Below, one piece after another: positions 16,338-25,425 of a stretch of 64,000 nt of DNA. Each line of letters begins with the position of its first letter. The first letter of the stretch is position 1. This DNA comes from Lachnospiraceae bacterium (lineage in GTDB: Bacteria > Bacillota > Clostridia > Lachnospirales > Lachnospiraceae). A model generated the notes under the pieces. That model was given only the letters and a program-made list of their open reading frames with translations, made no database searches and was not told the DNA's origin. Made by a program: the position numbers and the translations under genes. The stretch covers positions 19,205-83,204 of the forward strand of contig JAFRSU010000065.1 of the NCBI GenBank assembly GCA_017427415.1, given 5' to 3'.

Positions 16338-18218
16338 TCATCTGCTTTTTGTTAAAGTAAATGTCTGGTTAAATCCGGGCACTGCAGGTGCACTGCCGTA
16401 AAGCATGGCATATAAGTTTCCGTAGCTGTTCTCATCCATGATCTTGCTGTCGGATATGTTCTTTATGTTCACTCCGCAGTAATTATCCTCAAACGAGTTA
16501 TAATACGCCCTCATCTTTCCGGTAGCGGAAGTCAGCATAAGTTTTATGCCGTTTGAGCCCTCAGAGGCTCCCGCAAACGCCAGAAATGCCAGATACATCT
16601 GATTATACCTGTCGGCGGTACTCTGTTCTTCCGTGAAGGATATCGATACTGAACTGACAAATCCATTGCTTCCGGTAGTTACTTTATAATTATCAAGTAT
16701 GTCCCCGGTATATCCGGTATACTTCATGATCTCCACGAGATTTTCCCTGAACTGTTCATATGTGATGTCGCCCTTGTTCTGCGGCAGCATGGCCTGCTTG
16801 GCTATGAACTCATCTCCCACATTTAACAAAATAACAGCGATAACGCAAAGTGCTATCCTTGTCTGCCTGTCATCATCCAGTTCTACGTCTATACCTCCAT
16901 CCCAGGGCATGGTGTCGCTCATCCTGCACCTGAAATAAGAAACGCCTCGCTTATACAACGTAAATATCGGTATCATAAAGCCGAATCCATGCCATGCCAG
17001 CTTCAAAGCTCTCGTGTATGACTGCTTTATCTCAAGCTTTCCCTTGGTCTTCATGTCTCTGACCTTGATGCCCATGATCCATTTTCCGGGTGTAGTACCT
17101 ATGGTTGACAGCAAAAGCGGCTCGATCATCAGCTCAAACAGCCAGAATATGATCTCGCAATACATGAGCGTCTGTATGGAAAGACCTGTGTTAATCCTGA
17201 ATCCGATTTTCAGTATTGCATTTCCGATCAAAGTCACTATAGTAGTATCCACTATCCTTGCTATAAAACGTCTTGCAGGATACGGACATGTTTTCTCGCC
17301 GTTATTTATACGCTCTCTCGGACCGATCTTTGTGGTATATGTCCCATATCCCGGTGACCAGCCGTGCCAGTTGCCCGAGCCCATATTGGAATCGCCGTAC
17401 CCATGCGTGGTATACGGGCTCCAACGCTCGTTATGTGCATTCCCTGATGTCTGTGCTTCGCCGTCGGTTGTCCGGGTACTGTCGGATGTATCGTGTTCAC
17501 TTCCTATAGCTTGTGCTCCATCCGAAGTGCCTGTCTCATCGCCCGTGACATGTACAGCATCTGAAGTATCTTTCTCATAACCTGTCGATTGTACACCTGC
17601 TCTGTCAGCATTTTCTCCGGTACTATCATAACTTCCGGTCTTGCCTGCATCCGGTGAGTCGTCCGGTTTTCTTCCATTATATACATCAATGTCACGTTCG
17701 CGTTTTTCATCATTATCGAGACGTATCCCAGTCATGCTGCCGAACAATCCGCCAAACAGCCCGGTCTTACCCTGTTTTTTATCGTTCCCGAATGATTTTC
17801 TTTCATCAAGCCTTCCGCTGTTTACATCATAGAAAGTACCGCCGGAAACCTTTAGTTCATTAATGTGCTGCAAAAACGGCACAGGATCGAGTTCATCGAT
17901 ATTTGTGCATTCACGTCTGATATTTTGTATGACTATAGCCGCCTGAGTGTGGTTTTTCTCATCCGCCAGTATGTCATCCAGATATTTTTTAAGAGTACTT
18001 TTAAGGTCAGCCTCTCCCTTTACCATGGAAAATGCCGCCTCATCAGGGATTCCTAGCATGCTGAACAGACAGCACTCTCTTATGACCTTGACTTCCTGTT
18101 CGTCAAAGTTGCCGAGCAGAGCTGCCGCTCCATGGCTCTTTAAGAGCCCTCTGTTTTCGATGTCCATCAGCTTGAAACTGCTTAATCCCAGTTCCTTAGC
18201 CAGTTCCCTGTATGTCAT
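16338..18218 (-). CDS. MerR-type HTH / RDD membrane protein fusion
   Basis: A 626-residue protein. Residues 1-60 read like a MerR winged helix (TYRELAKELGLSSFKLMDIE, then FDEQEVKVIRECCLFSMLG). Residues about 160-300 are a low-complexity, Asp/Thr/Gly-rich linker. An RDD domain follows (ARRFIARIVDTTIV ... TIGTTPGKWIMGIKVRDM) with three membrane segments, then another helix (RIALCVIAVILLN) and an extracytoplasmic-looking C-terminal region of about 150 residues. It could be a membrane-tethered regulator, but the HTH may bind something other than DNA. ATG 18218 has GGGAGA. It lies 52 nt downstream of the S1-domain gene. Function not known. Confidence 0.8.
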   Translation of the reverse strand: MTYRELAKELGLSSFKLMDIENRGLLKSHGAAALLGNFDEQEVKVIRECCLFSMLGIPDEAAFSMVKGEADLKSTLKKYLDDILADEKNHTQAAIVIQNIRRECTNIDELDPVPFLQHINELKVSGGTFYDVNSGRLDERKSFGNDKKQGKTGLFGGLFGSMTGIRLDNDEKRERDIDVYNGRKPDDSPDAGKTGSYDSTGENADRAGVQSTGYEKDTSDAVHVTGDETGTSDGAQAIGSEHDTSDSTRTTDGEAQTSGNAHNERWSPYTTHGYGDSNMGSGNWHGWSPGYGTYTTKIGPRERINNGEKTCPYPARRFIARIVDTTIVTLIGNAILKIGFRINTGLSIQTLMYCEIIFWLFELMIEPLLLSTIGTTPGKWIMGIKVRDMKTKGKLEIKQSYTRALKLAWHGFGFMIPIFTLYKRGVSYFRCRMSDTMPWDGGIDVELDDDRQTRIALCVIAVILLNVGDEFIAKQAMLPQNKGDITYEQFRENLVEIMKYTGYTGDILDNYKVTTGSNGFVSSVSISFTEEQSTADRYNQMYLAFLAFAGASEGSNGIKLMLTSATGKMRAYYNSFEDNYCGVNIKNISDSKIMDENSYGNLYAMLYGSAPAVPGFNQTFTLTKSR

Positions 18219-18270
18219 ATTTCTCCCGGATATAAATAAAATTCTGTTTCCTTCTGTTCTATTGGCATTC

Positions 18271-19200
18271 TTATAATTTCAATTTTGCGAGCAGGCTTCC
18301 GAGTCCTGTGGAAGGTGAATCTCCGTCGCTGTACTCTGTCGGCTCGTCTAACGCTTCTTCAACTGTCTCGGTCTCGTCCTTTTCCTGTACTGCTATGATG
18401 GAAAGTGACAGCTTGCCGTCCTTCACATCTATAACCTTTACGGTCACCTCTTCGCCTTCCTTAAGTACCTCTGCAGGCGATTTTATCTTCTTAAATGCGA
18501 TCTGTGAGATGTGTACCAGCCCTGTGATACCGTCCCCTATATCCACAAATGCTCCGAAAGGCATAAGTTTTTCTACTTTTCCTGTCACTACCGTGCCCTT
18601 CTGCACCTTTGATACCTTAAGGTTTTTCTCGGCTTCGGCTTTTTCCAGAAGCACGGATTTTGCGGAAAGTATTACCTTCTTGTCCTCGCGGTTCACCTCG
18701 GTTACCCTGCACTCCAGGGTTTTTCCTACGAACTCCGATGTATCCTCGGTATAGGTAAGTGCCAGCTGTGATGCGGGTATAAATGCCCTGATGCCGTAGA
18801 TGTAGGCTACCGCTCCTGCCTTTACCGCCTCATTTATCTTGACTTTTTCGATGGTGCCGTCGGCTTTAGCCTTTATCAGCTTGTCCCATGAAAGCATATC
18901 GTCAGCTTCCTTCATAGAAAGCTTTATTACCCCGTCCCTGGTTTCACCGAGCACCACGCAGCTTACCTTGTCACCCACATGGATATCCGCCTTTATGGAA
19001 AATGCGGGGTTGTTGCTGAGTTCTTCTATCGATATGATGCCCTCCGAATATGAATTGAGGTCCACCGTCACTTCCTTATCCGACACTCCGCATACAGTGC
19101 CATACACCACGTCTCCGGGATTTATCTTCTTGAAGCTGTGCTCCAGCTCCGCCTTAAAATCGTCCATTGAAGGAATGCCTTCATAACTTGTTTCTTCCAT
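18271..19200 (-). CDS. S1-domain RNA-binding protein (ribosomal protein S1-like)
   Basis: A 309-residue protein with three S1 OB-fold repeats: about residues 30-100 (INPGDVVYGTVCGVSDKEVT), 115-185 (ending NREDKKVILSAKS) and 200-270 (VQKGTVVTGKVEKLMPFGAF, then GLVHISQI). The last repeat is the best conserved. A charged tail follows. Clostridial RpsA-like proteins have three or four S1 domains and bind mRNA or act in translation. The start was set at ATG 19200 because AAAAGGAGACG sits at the right distance; an ATG six codons upstream lacks such a site. It may be co-transcribed with the RDD gene. Confidence 0.85.
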   Translation of the reverse strand: MEETSYEGIPSMDDFKAELEHSFKKINPGDVVYGTVCGVSDKEVTVDLNSYSEGIISIEELSNNPAFSIKADIHVGDKVSCVVLGETRDGVIKLSMKEADDMLSWDKLIKAKADGTIEKVKINEAVKAGAVAYIYGIRAFIPASQLALTYTEDTSEFVGKTLECRVTEVNREDKKVILSAKSVLLEKAEAEKNLKVSKVQKGTVVTGKVEKLMPFGAFVDIGDGITGLVHISQIAFKKIKSPAEVLKEGEEVTVKVIDVKDGKLSLSIIAVQEKDETETVEEALDEPTEYSDGDSPSTGLGSLLAKLKL

Positions 19201-19351
19201 TTTCGTCTCCTTTTCCATAAGGGGGCTGACCCCTTTAGGATGCTAAAGCGTTAAAGGAGTCAGACTCCTCTAAGTAATACACCCTTAATATTATAGTATA
19301 CCCTTTTTTTAATAAAAATGCAATTAATTTAAAAACCTCTTTAAAATCTGC

Positions 19352-19379
19352 TTGACTTTTTATTAATTAGCACTATAAT
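19352..19379 (+). promoter_or_regulatory. Promoter of the PII-like / antiporter operon
   Basis: TTGACT (19352-19357), a 16-nt spacer and TATAAT (19374-19379), about 72 nt before the start codon. Confidence 0.75.
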
Positions 19380-19451
19380 GCGATTTTAAAGAACATTCAC
19401 AAAATACTGAAATATCGTATTTTCAGCACGATAAAAAGGAAGGGGACGGCT

Positions 19452-19787
19452 ATGCAATTATTGGTTGTGATACTTAAAAACGAGAAACTTTTGGACGAGA
19501 TATTGAAGAAACTTGCTGATGAAGGCGTAAAGGGCGGCACCATTCTCTCAGGAAAAGGCATGGGAGAAGAGCTTATGAATATGGAAGATGTCCCCATGTT
19601 CGCCACACTGCGCCGTCTCATGAAGGACGAAGACCGCGAAGCCGTGCATGTGGCATTGTTCGTCATCAGGGACGAGCAGGTCGTAGAAGCCCGTGAAACC
19701 GTAAAACAGATGGTCAACTTAAAAGAGCCCAACACCGGTATCATGTTTGTCGTACCTATCACTTATGTGGAAGGACTCGGGAAATAA
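19452..19787 (+). CDS. PII-like small regulatory protein
   Basis: A 111-residue protein with the ferredoxin-like layout of PII proteins: a first strand MQLLVVILKNEKLLDEILKK, a second half IFVVPIT-like ending (GIMFVVPITYVEGLG), and a loop GKGMGEEL where PII has its T-loop entry. It lacks the canonical PII uridylylation Tyr stretch. The start codon has AAGGAAGGGGACGG upstream. The antiporter gene begins 39 nt downstream. PII-like proteins often sense nucleotides or bicarbonate and gate a neighbouring transporter. A regulatory role for the antiporter is an inference from the gene pair. Confidence 0.72.
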   Translation: MQLLVVILKNEKLLDEILKKLADEGVKGGTILSGKGMGEELMNMEDVPMFATLRRLMKDEDREAVHVALFVIRDEQVVEARETVKQMVNLKEPNTGIMFVVPITYVEGLGK

Positions 19788-19826
19788 AAAACATCATAGA
19801 AAGAGAGAGAATAATCTTAGATCATC

Positions 19827-20996
19827 ATGGAACTTAACATTCTGATATATATATCCATAGCACTTGCTTTCGCGCTGCTTTCAAGCAAGCTCATGAAAGC
19901 CGTAAAGATGCCCAATGTCACGGGGTATCTGCTCGTAGGTCTGCTTGTCGGGCCTTATGTCCTTAACATCATCCCAAAGGAGACCGTGGACAGCCTAGGT
20001 ATCATACCCGACGTCGCACTCGGCTTTATAGCCTTCTCCATCGGCTCTGAATTCAGGTTCAGTTACCTTAAAAAAGTCGGCAAGGCTCCCATCATCATAG
20101 CATGTCTTGAATCCCTCGGTGCCGTACTGGTAGTGGATTTTGCACTGATCGTCACAGGAAACGATGTCGCTTTTTCTCTGTGTCTCGGTGCCATCGCCGC
20201 AGCTACTGCTCCCGCTGCTACTCTGATGGTAGTAAAACAATATAAAGCACACGGTCCTGTGACCGAAACCCTACTGCCGGTAGTAGCTCTTGATGATGCC
20301 ACAGCACTTATGTGCTTCGGTATCTCTGTAGCCATCGCCAAAACTATAGAAGGCGGTGCCGGCGACAGCATAATCATGACCATATTAAAACCTTTGCTCG
20401 AGATCATCGCAGCACTTGCCATAGGTATCATCTTAGGTGTGCTCTTCCGTTTTGCCGTAAAATGGTTTACCGGACGCGGGAACAGACTCGCCATCACATA
20501 TGCTCTTGTATTTGCCTGCATAGGTCTCGGCGAAATGCTGGATATCTCCTCACTGCTCGCATGTATGGCACTCGGTGCTACTCTTGCCAACACATCCAAT
20601 TTCGCCGATGTGGTATTCGAGCAGACGGACCGTATGACACCGCCCGTATTTATGATGTTCTTCTTCCTTTCGGGTGCTGCACTTGATATCTCCATCATCC
20701 CTTCGGTAGGCGTCATCGGCATCATATATATAATATTCAGAATCTTAGGGAAAATGCTCGGTTCCTTCGCCGGTGCGGTGATCTCAAAAACCGACAAGAA
20801 TGTAAAGAAATACCTGGGCTTCACGCTCATACCCCAGGCCGGCGTAGCCATCGGTCTTGCTACCACCGCCATGTCGATCGTACCCGATTACGGTCCCCGG
20901 ATCCGTACCATCATTCTCTGCGGCACCGTTATCTACGAACTTACCGGTCCCGTGATAACTAAGTTAGCGTTGAAGAAAGCTGGGGAAATCACATAA
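19827..20996 (+). CDS. CPA2-family cation:proton antiporter
   Basis: A 389-residue membrane protein with about 12 helices, matching the Na_H_Exchanger fold of KefB/NapA types: MPNVTGYLLVGLLVGPYVL in helix 2, ATAPAATLMVVKQYKAHGP and LPVVALDDATALMCFGISVA with the paired Asp residues expected for proton/cation exchange. It stops after the membrane domain, with no TrkA-N domain, so gating must come from another protein. The PII-like gene upstream is the obvious candidate. It would exchange Na+ or K+ for H+. The start codon is weakly supported by AAGAGAGAGAATAAT. The toxin-antitoxin locus 2 follows. Confidence 0.88.
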   Translation: MELNILIYISIALAFALLSSKLMKAVKMPNVTGYLLVGLLVGPYVLNIIPKETVDSLGIIPDVALGFIAFSIGSEFRFSYLKKVGKAPIIIACLESLGAVLVVDFALIVTGNDVAFSLCLGAIAAATAPAATLMVVKQYKAHGPVTETLLPVVALDDATALMCFGISVAIAKTIEGGAGDSIIMTILKPLLEIIAALAIGIILGVLFRFAVKWFTGRGNRLAITYALVFACIGLGEMLDISSLLACMALGATLANTSNFADVVFEQTDRMTPPVFMMFFFLSGAALDISIIPSVGVIGIIYIIFRILGKMLGSFAGAVISKTDKNVKKYLGFTLIPQAGVAIGLATTAMSIVPDYGPRIRTIILCGTVIYELTGPVITKLALKKAGEIT

Positions 20997-21036
20997 TTTC
21001 CCCAGCTTGAAAACATACATATTTTCTATATTTCTA

Positions 21037-21065
21037 TTGACTTCCGAACATTTGTTTGCTATAAT
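21037..21065 (+). promoter_or_regulatory. Promoter of type I toxin mRNA (locus 2)
   Basis: TTGACT (21037-21042), a 17-nt spacer and TATAAT (21060-21065). The last bases of the spacer (TTTGCTATAAT) are identical to locus 1. Confidence 0.8.
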
Positions 21066-21145
21066 AATTATGGTGCTACCAGACGTATGGCGGTCAGCAG
21101 CCTGCACCGGAGAAGTGTCAGGGCTTCTCAGGAAGGAGGTATGCT

Positions 21146-21265
21146 GTGAGTGTTTCAGAAGCATTTCAATTTATTATCATGCTTTGCGCAGTCGCAATGT
21201 TATTTTATACAATTGGCAAGGACATACATAAACAAAAGAAATCCAATTCAGACACAAAAAAATAA
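21146..21265 (+). CDS. Holin-like type I toxin peptide (locus 2)
   Basis: A 39-residue peptide, MSVSEAFQFIIMLCAVAMLF then YTIGKDIHKQKK and a polar tail. It shares most positions with the locus 1 peptide. The start is GTG at 21146, behind GGAAGGAGG; an ATG at 21141 opens only ATG-CTG-TGA, a three-codon minimal frame that overlaps the GTG and may damp translation. The stop codon TAA (21263-21265) lies inside the left arm of the terminator. The leader keeps the GAGAAG / CTTCTC hairpin. One membrane helix is predicted by eye. Confidence 0.8.
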   Translation: MSVSEAFQFIIMLCAVAMLFYTIGKDIHKQKKSNSDTKK

Positions 21266-21362
21266 CCGCCACTCAGTCAGCCAAAACTTTGTGTAAGCGG
21301 TTATTTTTTATCGTAACTCATTGTTAGGTTGCTGACCGTCGTTCAACGGTAGCACTCTTTGT
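21256..21362 (-). ncRNA. Antisense antitoxin RNA (locus 2)
   Basis: About 107 nt on the minus strand: GTGCTACCGTTGAACGACGG, GGTCAGCAACCTAAC, GAGTTACG, then AATAACCGC...GTGGCGGTTATTTTTTT. It overlaps the toxin mRNA's last codons and terminator (to about 21310), so the overlap is fully complementary. It is the same RNA family as 15216-15313 and 16177-16281. Both RNAs of this locus carry GGTCAGCA[GA]CCT, diverged together from the GGT[TC]AGCTGCCT of locus 1. Confidence 0.74.
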
Positions 21363-21368
21363 ATATTT

Positions 21369-21397
21369 AGATTAGCACTAATACCTTAAAAAGTCAA
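21369..21397 (-). promoter_or_regulatory. Promoter of antisense RNA (locus 2)
   Basis: On the minus strand TTGACT (21397-21392), a 17-nt spacer and TAATCT (21374-21369). Confidence 0.7.
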
Positions 21398-21438
21398 GAC
21401 ATTTGTTCGATTTTTCAACAAGTTCAAGTTTCAGATGT

Positions 21439-22131
21439 TCAGGTTATTCTTTTTGTGACACTTAATACTGTCAGCACTTCACCCGTCACCTTAAATTTCA
21501 CTTCATATCCTGCATATGACATACCATACACTCTGTCCGGATCGTTTTGGTAATGCGGCCTGGGATCATTTGAAAGTATTTTCTCCAAGTTTATTTTTGT
21601 GTTCTTAGGAATATCATTATTGTCCCAATTCCACTCCACCTTTAGGGTCTTATATTCCATATTATCGGTAAATCCGCCCTTGGCCCCGGGGATAGAGTCC
21701 GCATAAGGAATATATGGCTTTATGTCATATATCGGAGTCCCATCAACCATATCGGCACCTTTTACATATATTACAGGTCCTTCCGGAGTATCCTGCTCGA
21801 CATGGTCTATTTTCACAACGGACAGTCCAAGCGGGTTGGGTCTGAAAGGTGAGCGTGTGGCAAAAACCCCTATTCTCTTATTACCGCCAAGTCTGGGAGG
21901 GCGTACGGTAGGAGAAAACTTACTGCTTCCGTCATCTGCCAGATTCTTGGAAAACTCCCATATGAGCCATATATGTGAAAACTCCTCAAGTCCCCTTATC
22001 ATGTCAGGATTTCTGTATTCGGGCTCAAACACAATCCTCCCCTTAAGCTCCTCTACCACACCGGGCTGACGCGGTATCCCGAACTTTTCAGGGAAATCGG
22101 TTCTTATATGTGCTATCGGCGTAATCCTCAT
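21439..22131 (-). CDS. trmO: tRNA (N6-threonylcarbamoyladenosine37-N6)-methyltransferase TrmO
   Basis: A 230-residue UPF0066/TsaA protein. It begins MRITPIAHIRTDFPEKFGIP and has the family motifs GLEEFSHIWLIWEF, RPPRLGGNKRIGVFATRSPF and RPNPLGLSVVKI, then a C-terminal DIKPYIPYADS. TrmO methylates t6A at position 37 of tRNA-Thr using SAM. The start was chosen at ATG 22131, where AGGAGAAAGGG lies upstream and homologs begin; an ATG eight codons earlier overlaps that site. Upstream is a GGGACGGG palindrome, then trpS. Confidence 0.87.
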   Translation of the reverse strand: MRITPIAHIRTDFPEKFGIPRQPGVVEELKGRIVFEPEYRNPDMIRGLEEFSHIWLIWEFSKNLADDGSSKFSPTVRPPRLGGNKRIGVFATRSPFRPNPLGLSVVKIDHVEQDTPEGPVIYVKGADMVDGTPIYDIKPYIPYADSIPGAKGGFTDNMEYKTLKVEWNWDNNDIPKNTKINLEKILSNDPRPHYQNDPDRVYGMSYAGYEVKFKVTGEVLTVLSVTKRIT

Positions 22132-22148
22132 TTTGGCCCTTTCTCCTT

Positions 22149-22200
22149 CTGTCATAATATGTAAACAGGGACGGGTCGTTTTGACATACCCGTCCCCTGT
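22149..22200. repeat. REP-like inverted repeat (ACAGGGACGGGT / ACCCGTCCCCTGT)
   Basis: Inverted repeat with a loop of about 11 nt, lying between trpS and trmO. It shares the GTCCC core with the elements at 33985-34012, 41409-41437 and 43862-43890. It could also act as a transcript stabiliser. Confidence 0.6.
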
Positions 22201-22206
22201 AATACA

Positions 22207-23295
<1,089 letters not shown>

Positions 23296-23311
23296 TTTCC
23301 TCTATATCCTT

Positions 23312-25222
23312 TCATTTAATCATTACCTGTTCAATCTGTATCGCATTATCCTCTTCCGTATCCGAGATATACTTCCTGTAGATATCGTAGTAGATATCCG
23401 TACGTCCCTCGTCCGTGATATATGAAATACTGTCGCAGGTCTCCTGGTCATTCTTTATGATATTGACGATTTCCTGATTATATCGCATCTTCTCGTCATT
23501 TTCAAGCTCATCCGCAAGCGCCGGCAGCCAGGTCTTGCTCTTCGTATAGTTTCTGCCCAGCGTATCGGTAGCCGCATCTATACAGTCTGCGATAGTAATG
23601 ATATCCACCATTACCTTCATCCTGTCACCGACGCTGCTGAAGTATTCGGGATAACCCGATTTTCCGTCAAAACTCTTGTGATGCCCTTCTATCACCGAAT
23701 TGTATTTCTCGGCAAGCTTGGTACCTGCAAGAAGTTCGGCACCGAAGGTCGGATGCTGTCTTATCAGGAAAAACTCTTCATCTGTCAGCTTTCTCGTCTG
23801 CTGGTTGATGATATCCGAAATATACGCTTTACCGATATCATGCAGGTGTGCACAACGGTCGATGTAGTTGACCAGATACTGTCTTCTGTTACGCACCAGA
23901 TGCACATCCCTAGTACCAAGCAGCTCAAAAAACATATCCGGAGTCTTGTCTATCAGTGCATTCATAATGATACTGGCGATCTTGCCGACCATCATGGAAT
24001 GTATCAGTGTCATGGAATTACGGTTCAGGATAACCTCCTGAATGTATTCCAGCGACTCCTCCTCATCATATGCGGTTCTCAGCATCAGGCGGACCGTGCG
24101 GCAGAGGTCGTCATTTATGTAGCCGTTACTTGCAAGGTGCGGCATGGATGTATATATCTTCCTGAATTCTCCGGCCATCTCGTAGAACAGTTCTTCCCTG
24201 TTCTCTAATGTAACATTCGGAAATGAAAGTGCTCTGAAGCACTCCTGCATACACGTGATCTTTTTCTGATAGGTGTCATCCGTCGTATGCGAATTGAGCA
24301 CGGCATGATAATCTATCTCGACATCGTTTTCCCTGTAATATCTGAACAACAGTGTTACCGCCGTATCGGGTCTGAAATTCCCGGCATACATATTGCACCA
24401 GACGTATGTAACGGCATTGACCGCCGTCTGTTTGTTCAGGTTTTCCCTTGTGATGCCGTCGGGGAGCAGCTCCAGCACTACATATTCCAGTATTGCCCTG
24501 TCAGGCTTCGAATCAGACCTCACTAAAGACCACATCAGGGCCTCTTTGGTACGCTTGAGGAAATCATCGAAATCAACCTTATCCTCGTCTAACGCACGTA
24601 CATCCTGCCTCTGCAGAAACTTCTTAAAATTCTCGTACATGACGATACGCTCGATGCGCTCGCCGTTATTCTTCAGATCCTTATCCTCGATACTGTAATA
24701 GGTAGAAAGCAGTATCCTCTGCCTCGTCTCCCAGTCGGGCATATCACAGTATTTATCGCTCATGCTCGCAACCGTCTCGAAGCAGTCGCGTGCTTTTTCT
24801 ATCGAAATGTCATTTGACTTGTCATTGTATGTGAGTCCGAGCATATATGTGGTAAAAAGCCACTTGTCTTCTACTCCCCTGCTCTTGTAAAACTCCTGAA
24901 GTTTAAGCAGCATCTCGGTGGTGAGCAGCGAATCGTTTTCCGAGTCTAAAGTCATGGAATAGATGTTGATAAAAAATTCATCCGCAGTTTCCATATCAAG
25001 CTTTTTGCCTTCACGTACAAATGGATATATAAGTTTGCCCAGGCGTTCCTCATTATATGCATAAGTATTTCTCAAAAACTCCGATTTTTCCGCAAGCTTT
25101 TCCACCCAGCTGCTCCTGTCGGAGGCTTTGACAAGTCCTGCCTCTATATCACGGGACCTGTTCTGGTTCCTACGGTATTGGTTGTAAAATTCCGTGATCA
25201 GTCCGCTTTCTATAACTGCCAT
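23312..25222 (-). CDS. HD-GYP-type phosphodiesterase with long helical N-terminal region
   Basis: A 636-residue soluble protein. The first 400 residues are helical repeats of unknown type. The C-terminal domain has the HD-GYP metal set: HSMMVGKIA, CAHLHDIGKAYISD, IRQHPTFGAELL, EGHHKSFDGKSGYP and TIADCIDAATD. HD-GYP domains hydrolyse c-di-GMP or related dinucleotides. The GYP element here is KSGYP, close to the consensus. Start at ATG 25222 with AAAGGAGGACC; a 21-residue upstream extension lacks any site. It precedes trpS by 16 nt. Ligand and partner are unknown; it is one of three c-di-GMP enzyme genes in this window. Confidence 0.85.
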   Translation of the reverse strand: MAVIESGLITEFYNQYRRNQNRSRDIEAGLVKASDRSSWVEKLAEKSEFLRNTYAYNEERLGKLIYPFVREGKKLDMETADEFFINIYSMTLDSENDSLLTTEMLLKLQEFYKSRGVEDKWLFTTYMLGLTYNDKSNDISIEKARDCFETVASMSDKYCDMPDWETRQRILLSTYYSIEDKDLKNNGERIERIVMYENFKKFLQRQDVRALDEDKVDFDDFLKRTKEALMWSLVRSDSKPDRAILEYVVLELLPDGITRENLNKQTAVNAVTYVWCNMYAGNFRPDTAVTLLFRYYRENDVEIDYHAVLNSHTTDDTYQKKITCMQECFRALSFPNVTLENREELFYEMAGEFRKIYTSMPHLASNGYINDDLCRTVRLMLRTAYDEEESLEYIQEVILNRNSMTLIHSMMVGKIASIIMNALIDKTPDMFFELLGTRDVHLVRNRRQYLVNYIDRCAHLHDIGKAYISDIINQQTRKLTDEEFFLIRQHPTFGAELLAGTKLAEKYNSVIEGHHKSFDGKSGYPEYFSSVGDRMKVMVDIITIADCIDAATDTLGRNYTKSKTWLPALADELENDEKMRYNQEIVNIIKNDQETCDSISYITDEGRTDIYYDIYRKYISDTEEDNAIQIEQVMIK

Positions 25223-25329
25223 CCCAGGTCCTCCTTTCACACTCATCCAATATTCTATGATACCATATTTTTTTACTCCACACAAGGAAATTTTACAGGC
25301 AGACTTTTAAAATATCTTATTAAAATATC

Positions 25330-25358
25330 TTGCAAAAAGAATGAACCTATATTATAAT
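25330..25358 (+). promoter_or_regulatory. Promoter of the DHH phosphoesterase gene
   Basis: TTGCAA (25330-25335), a 17-nt spacer and TATAAT (25353-25358), 68 nt before the start codon. Confidence 0.65.
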
Positions 25359-25425
25359 TTTTAAAAGCGGTATGGGGCCGCCTAATGCAATTGAAAGGAA
25401 CCGTAATACGGTATTGGTGGTTTTT

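Noticed and set aside
19397..19762. 121-codon minus-strand frame opposite the PII-like gene
   Set aside because: It is a shadow of the PII-like gene; the plus-strand frame has a promoter, a ribosome site and a recognisable fold.
20063..20872. 269-codon minus-strand frame opposite the antiporter
   Set aside because: Low-complexity Ala/Ser/Thr/Met shadow of the antiporter gene.
23296..23311. T-box leader for trpS
   Set aside because: Only 16 nt separate trpS from the upstream gene, so there is no room for a T-box.
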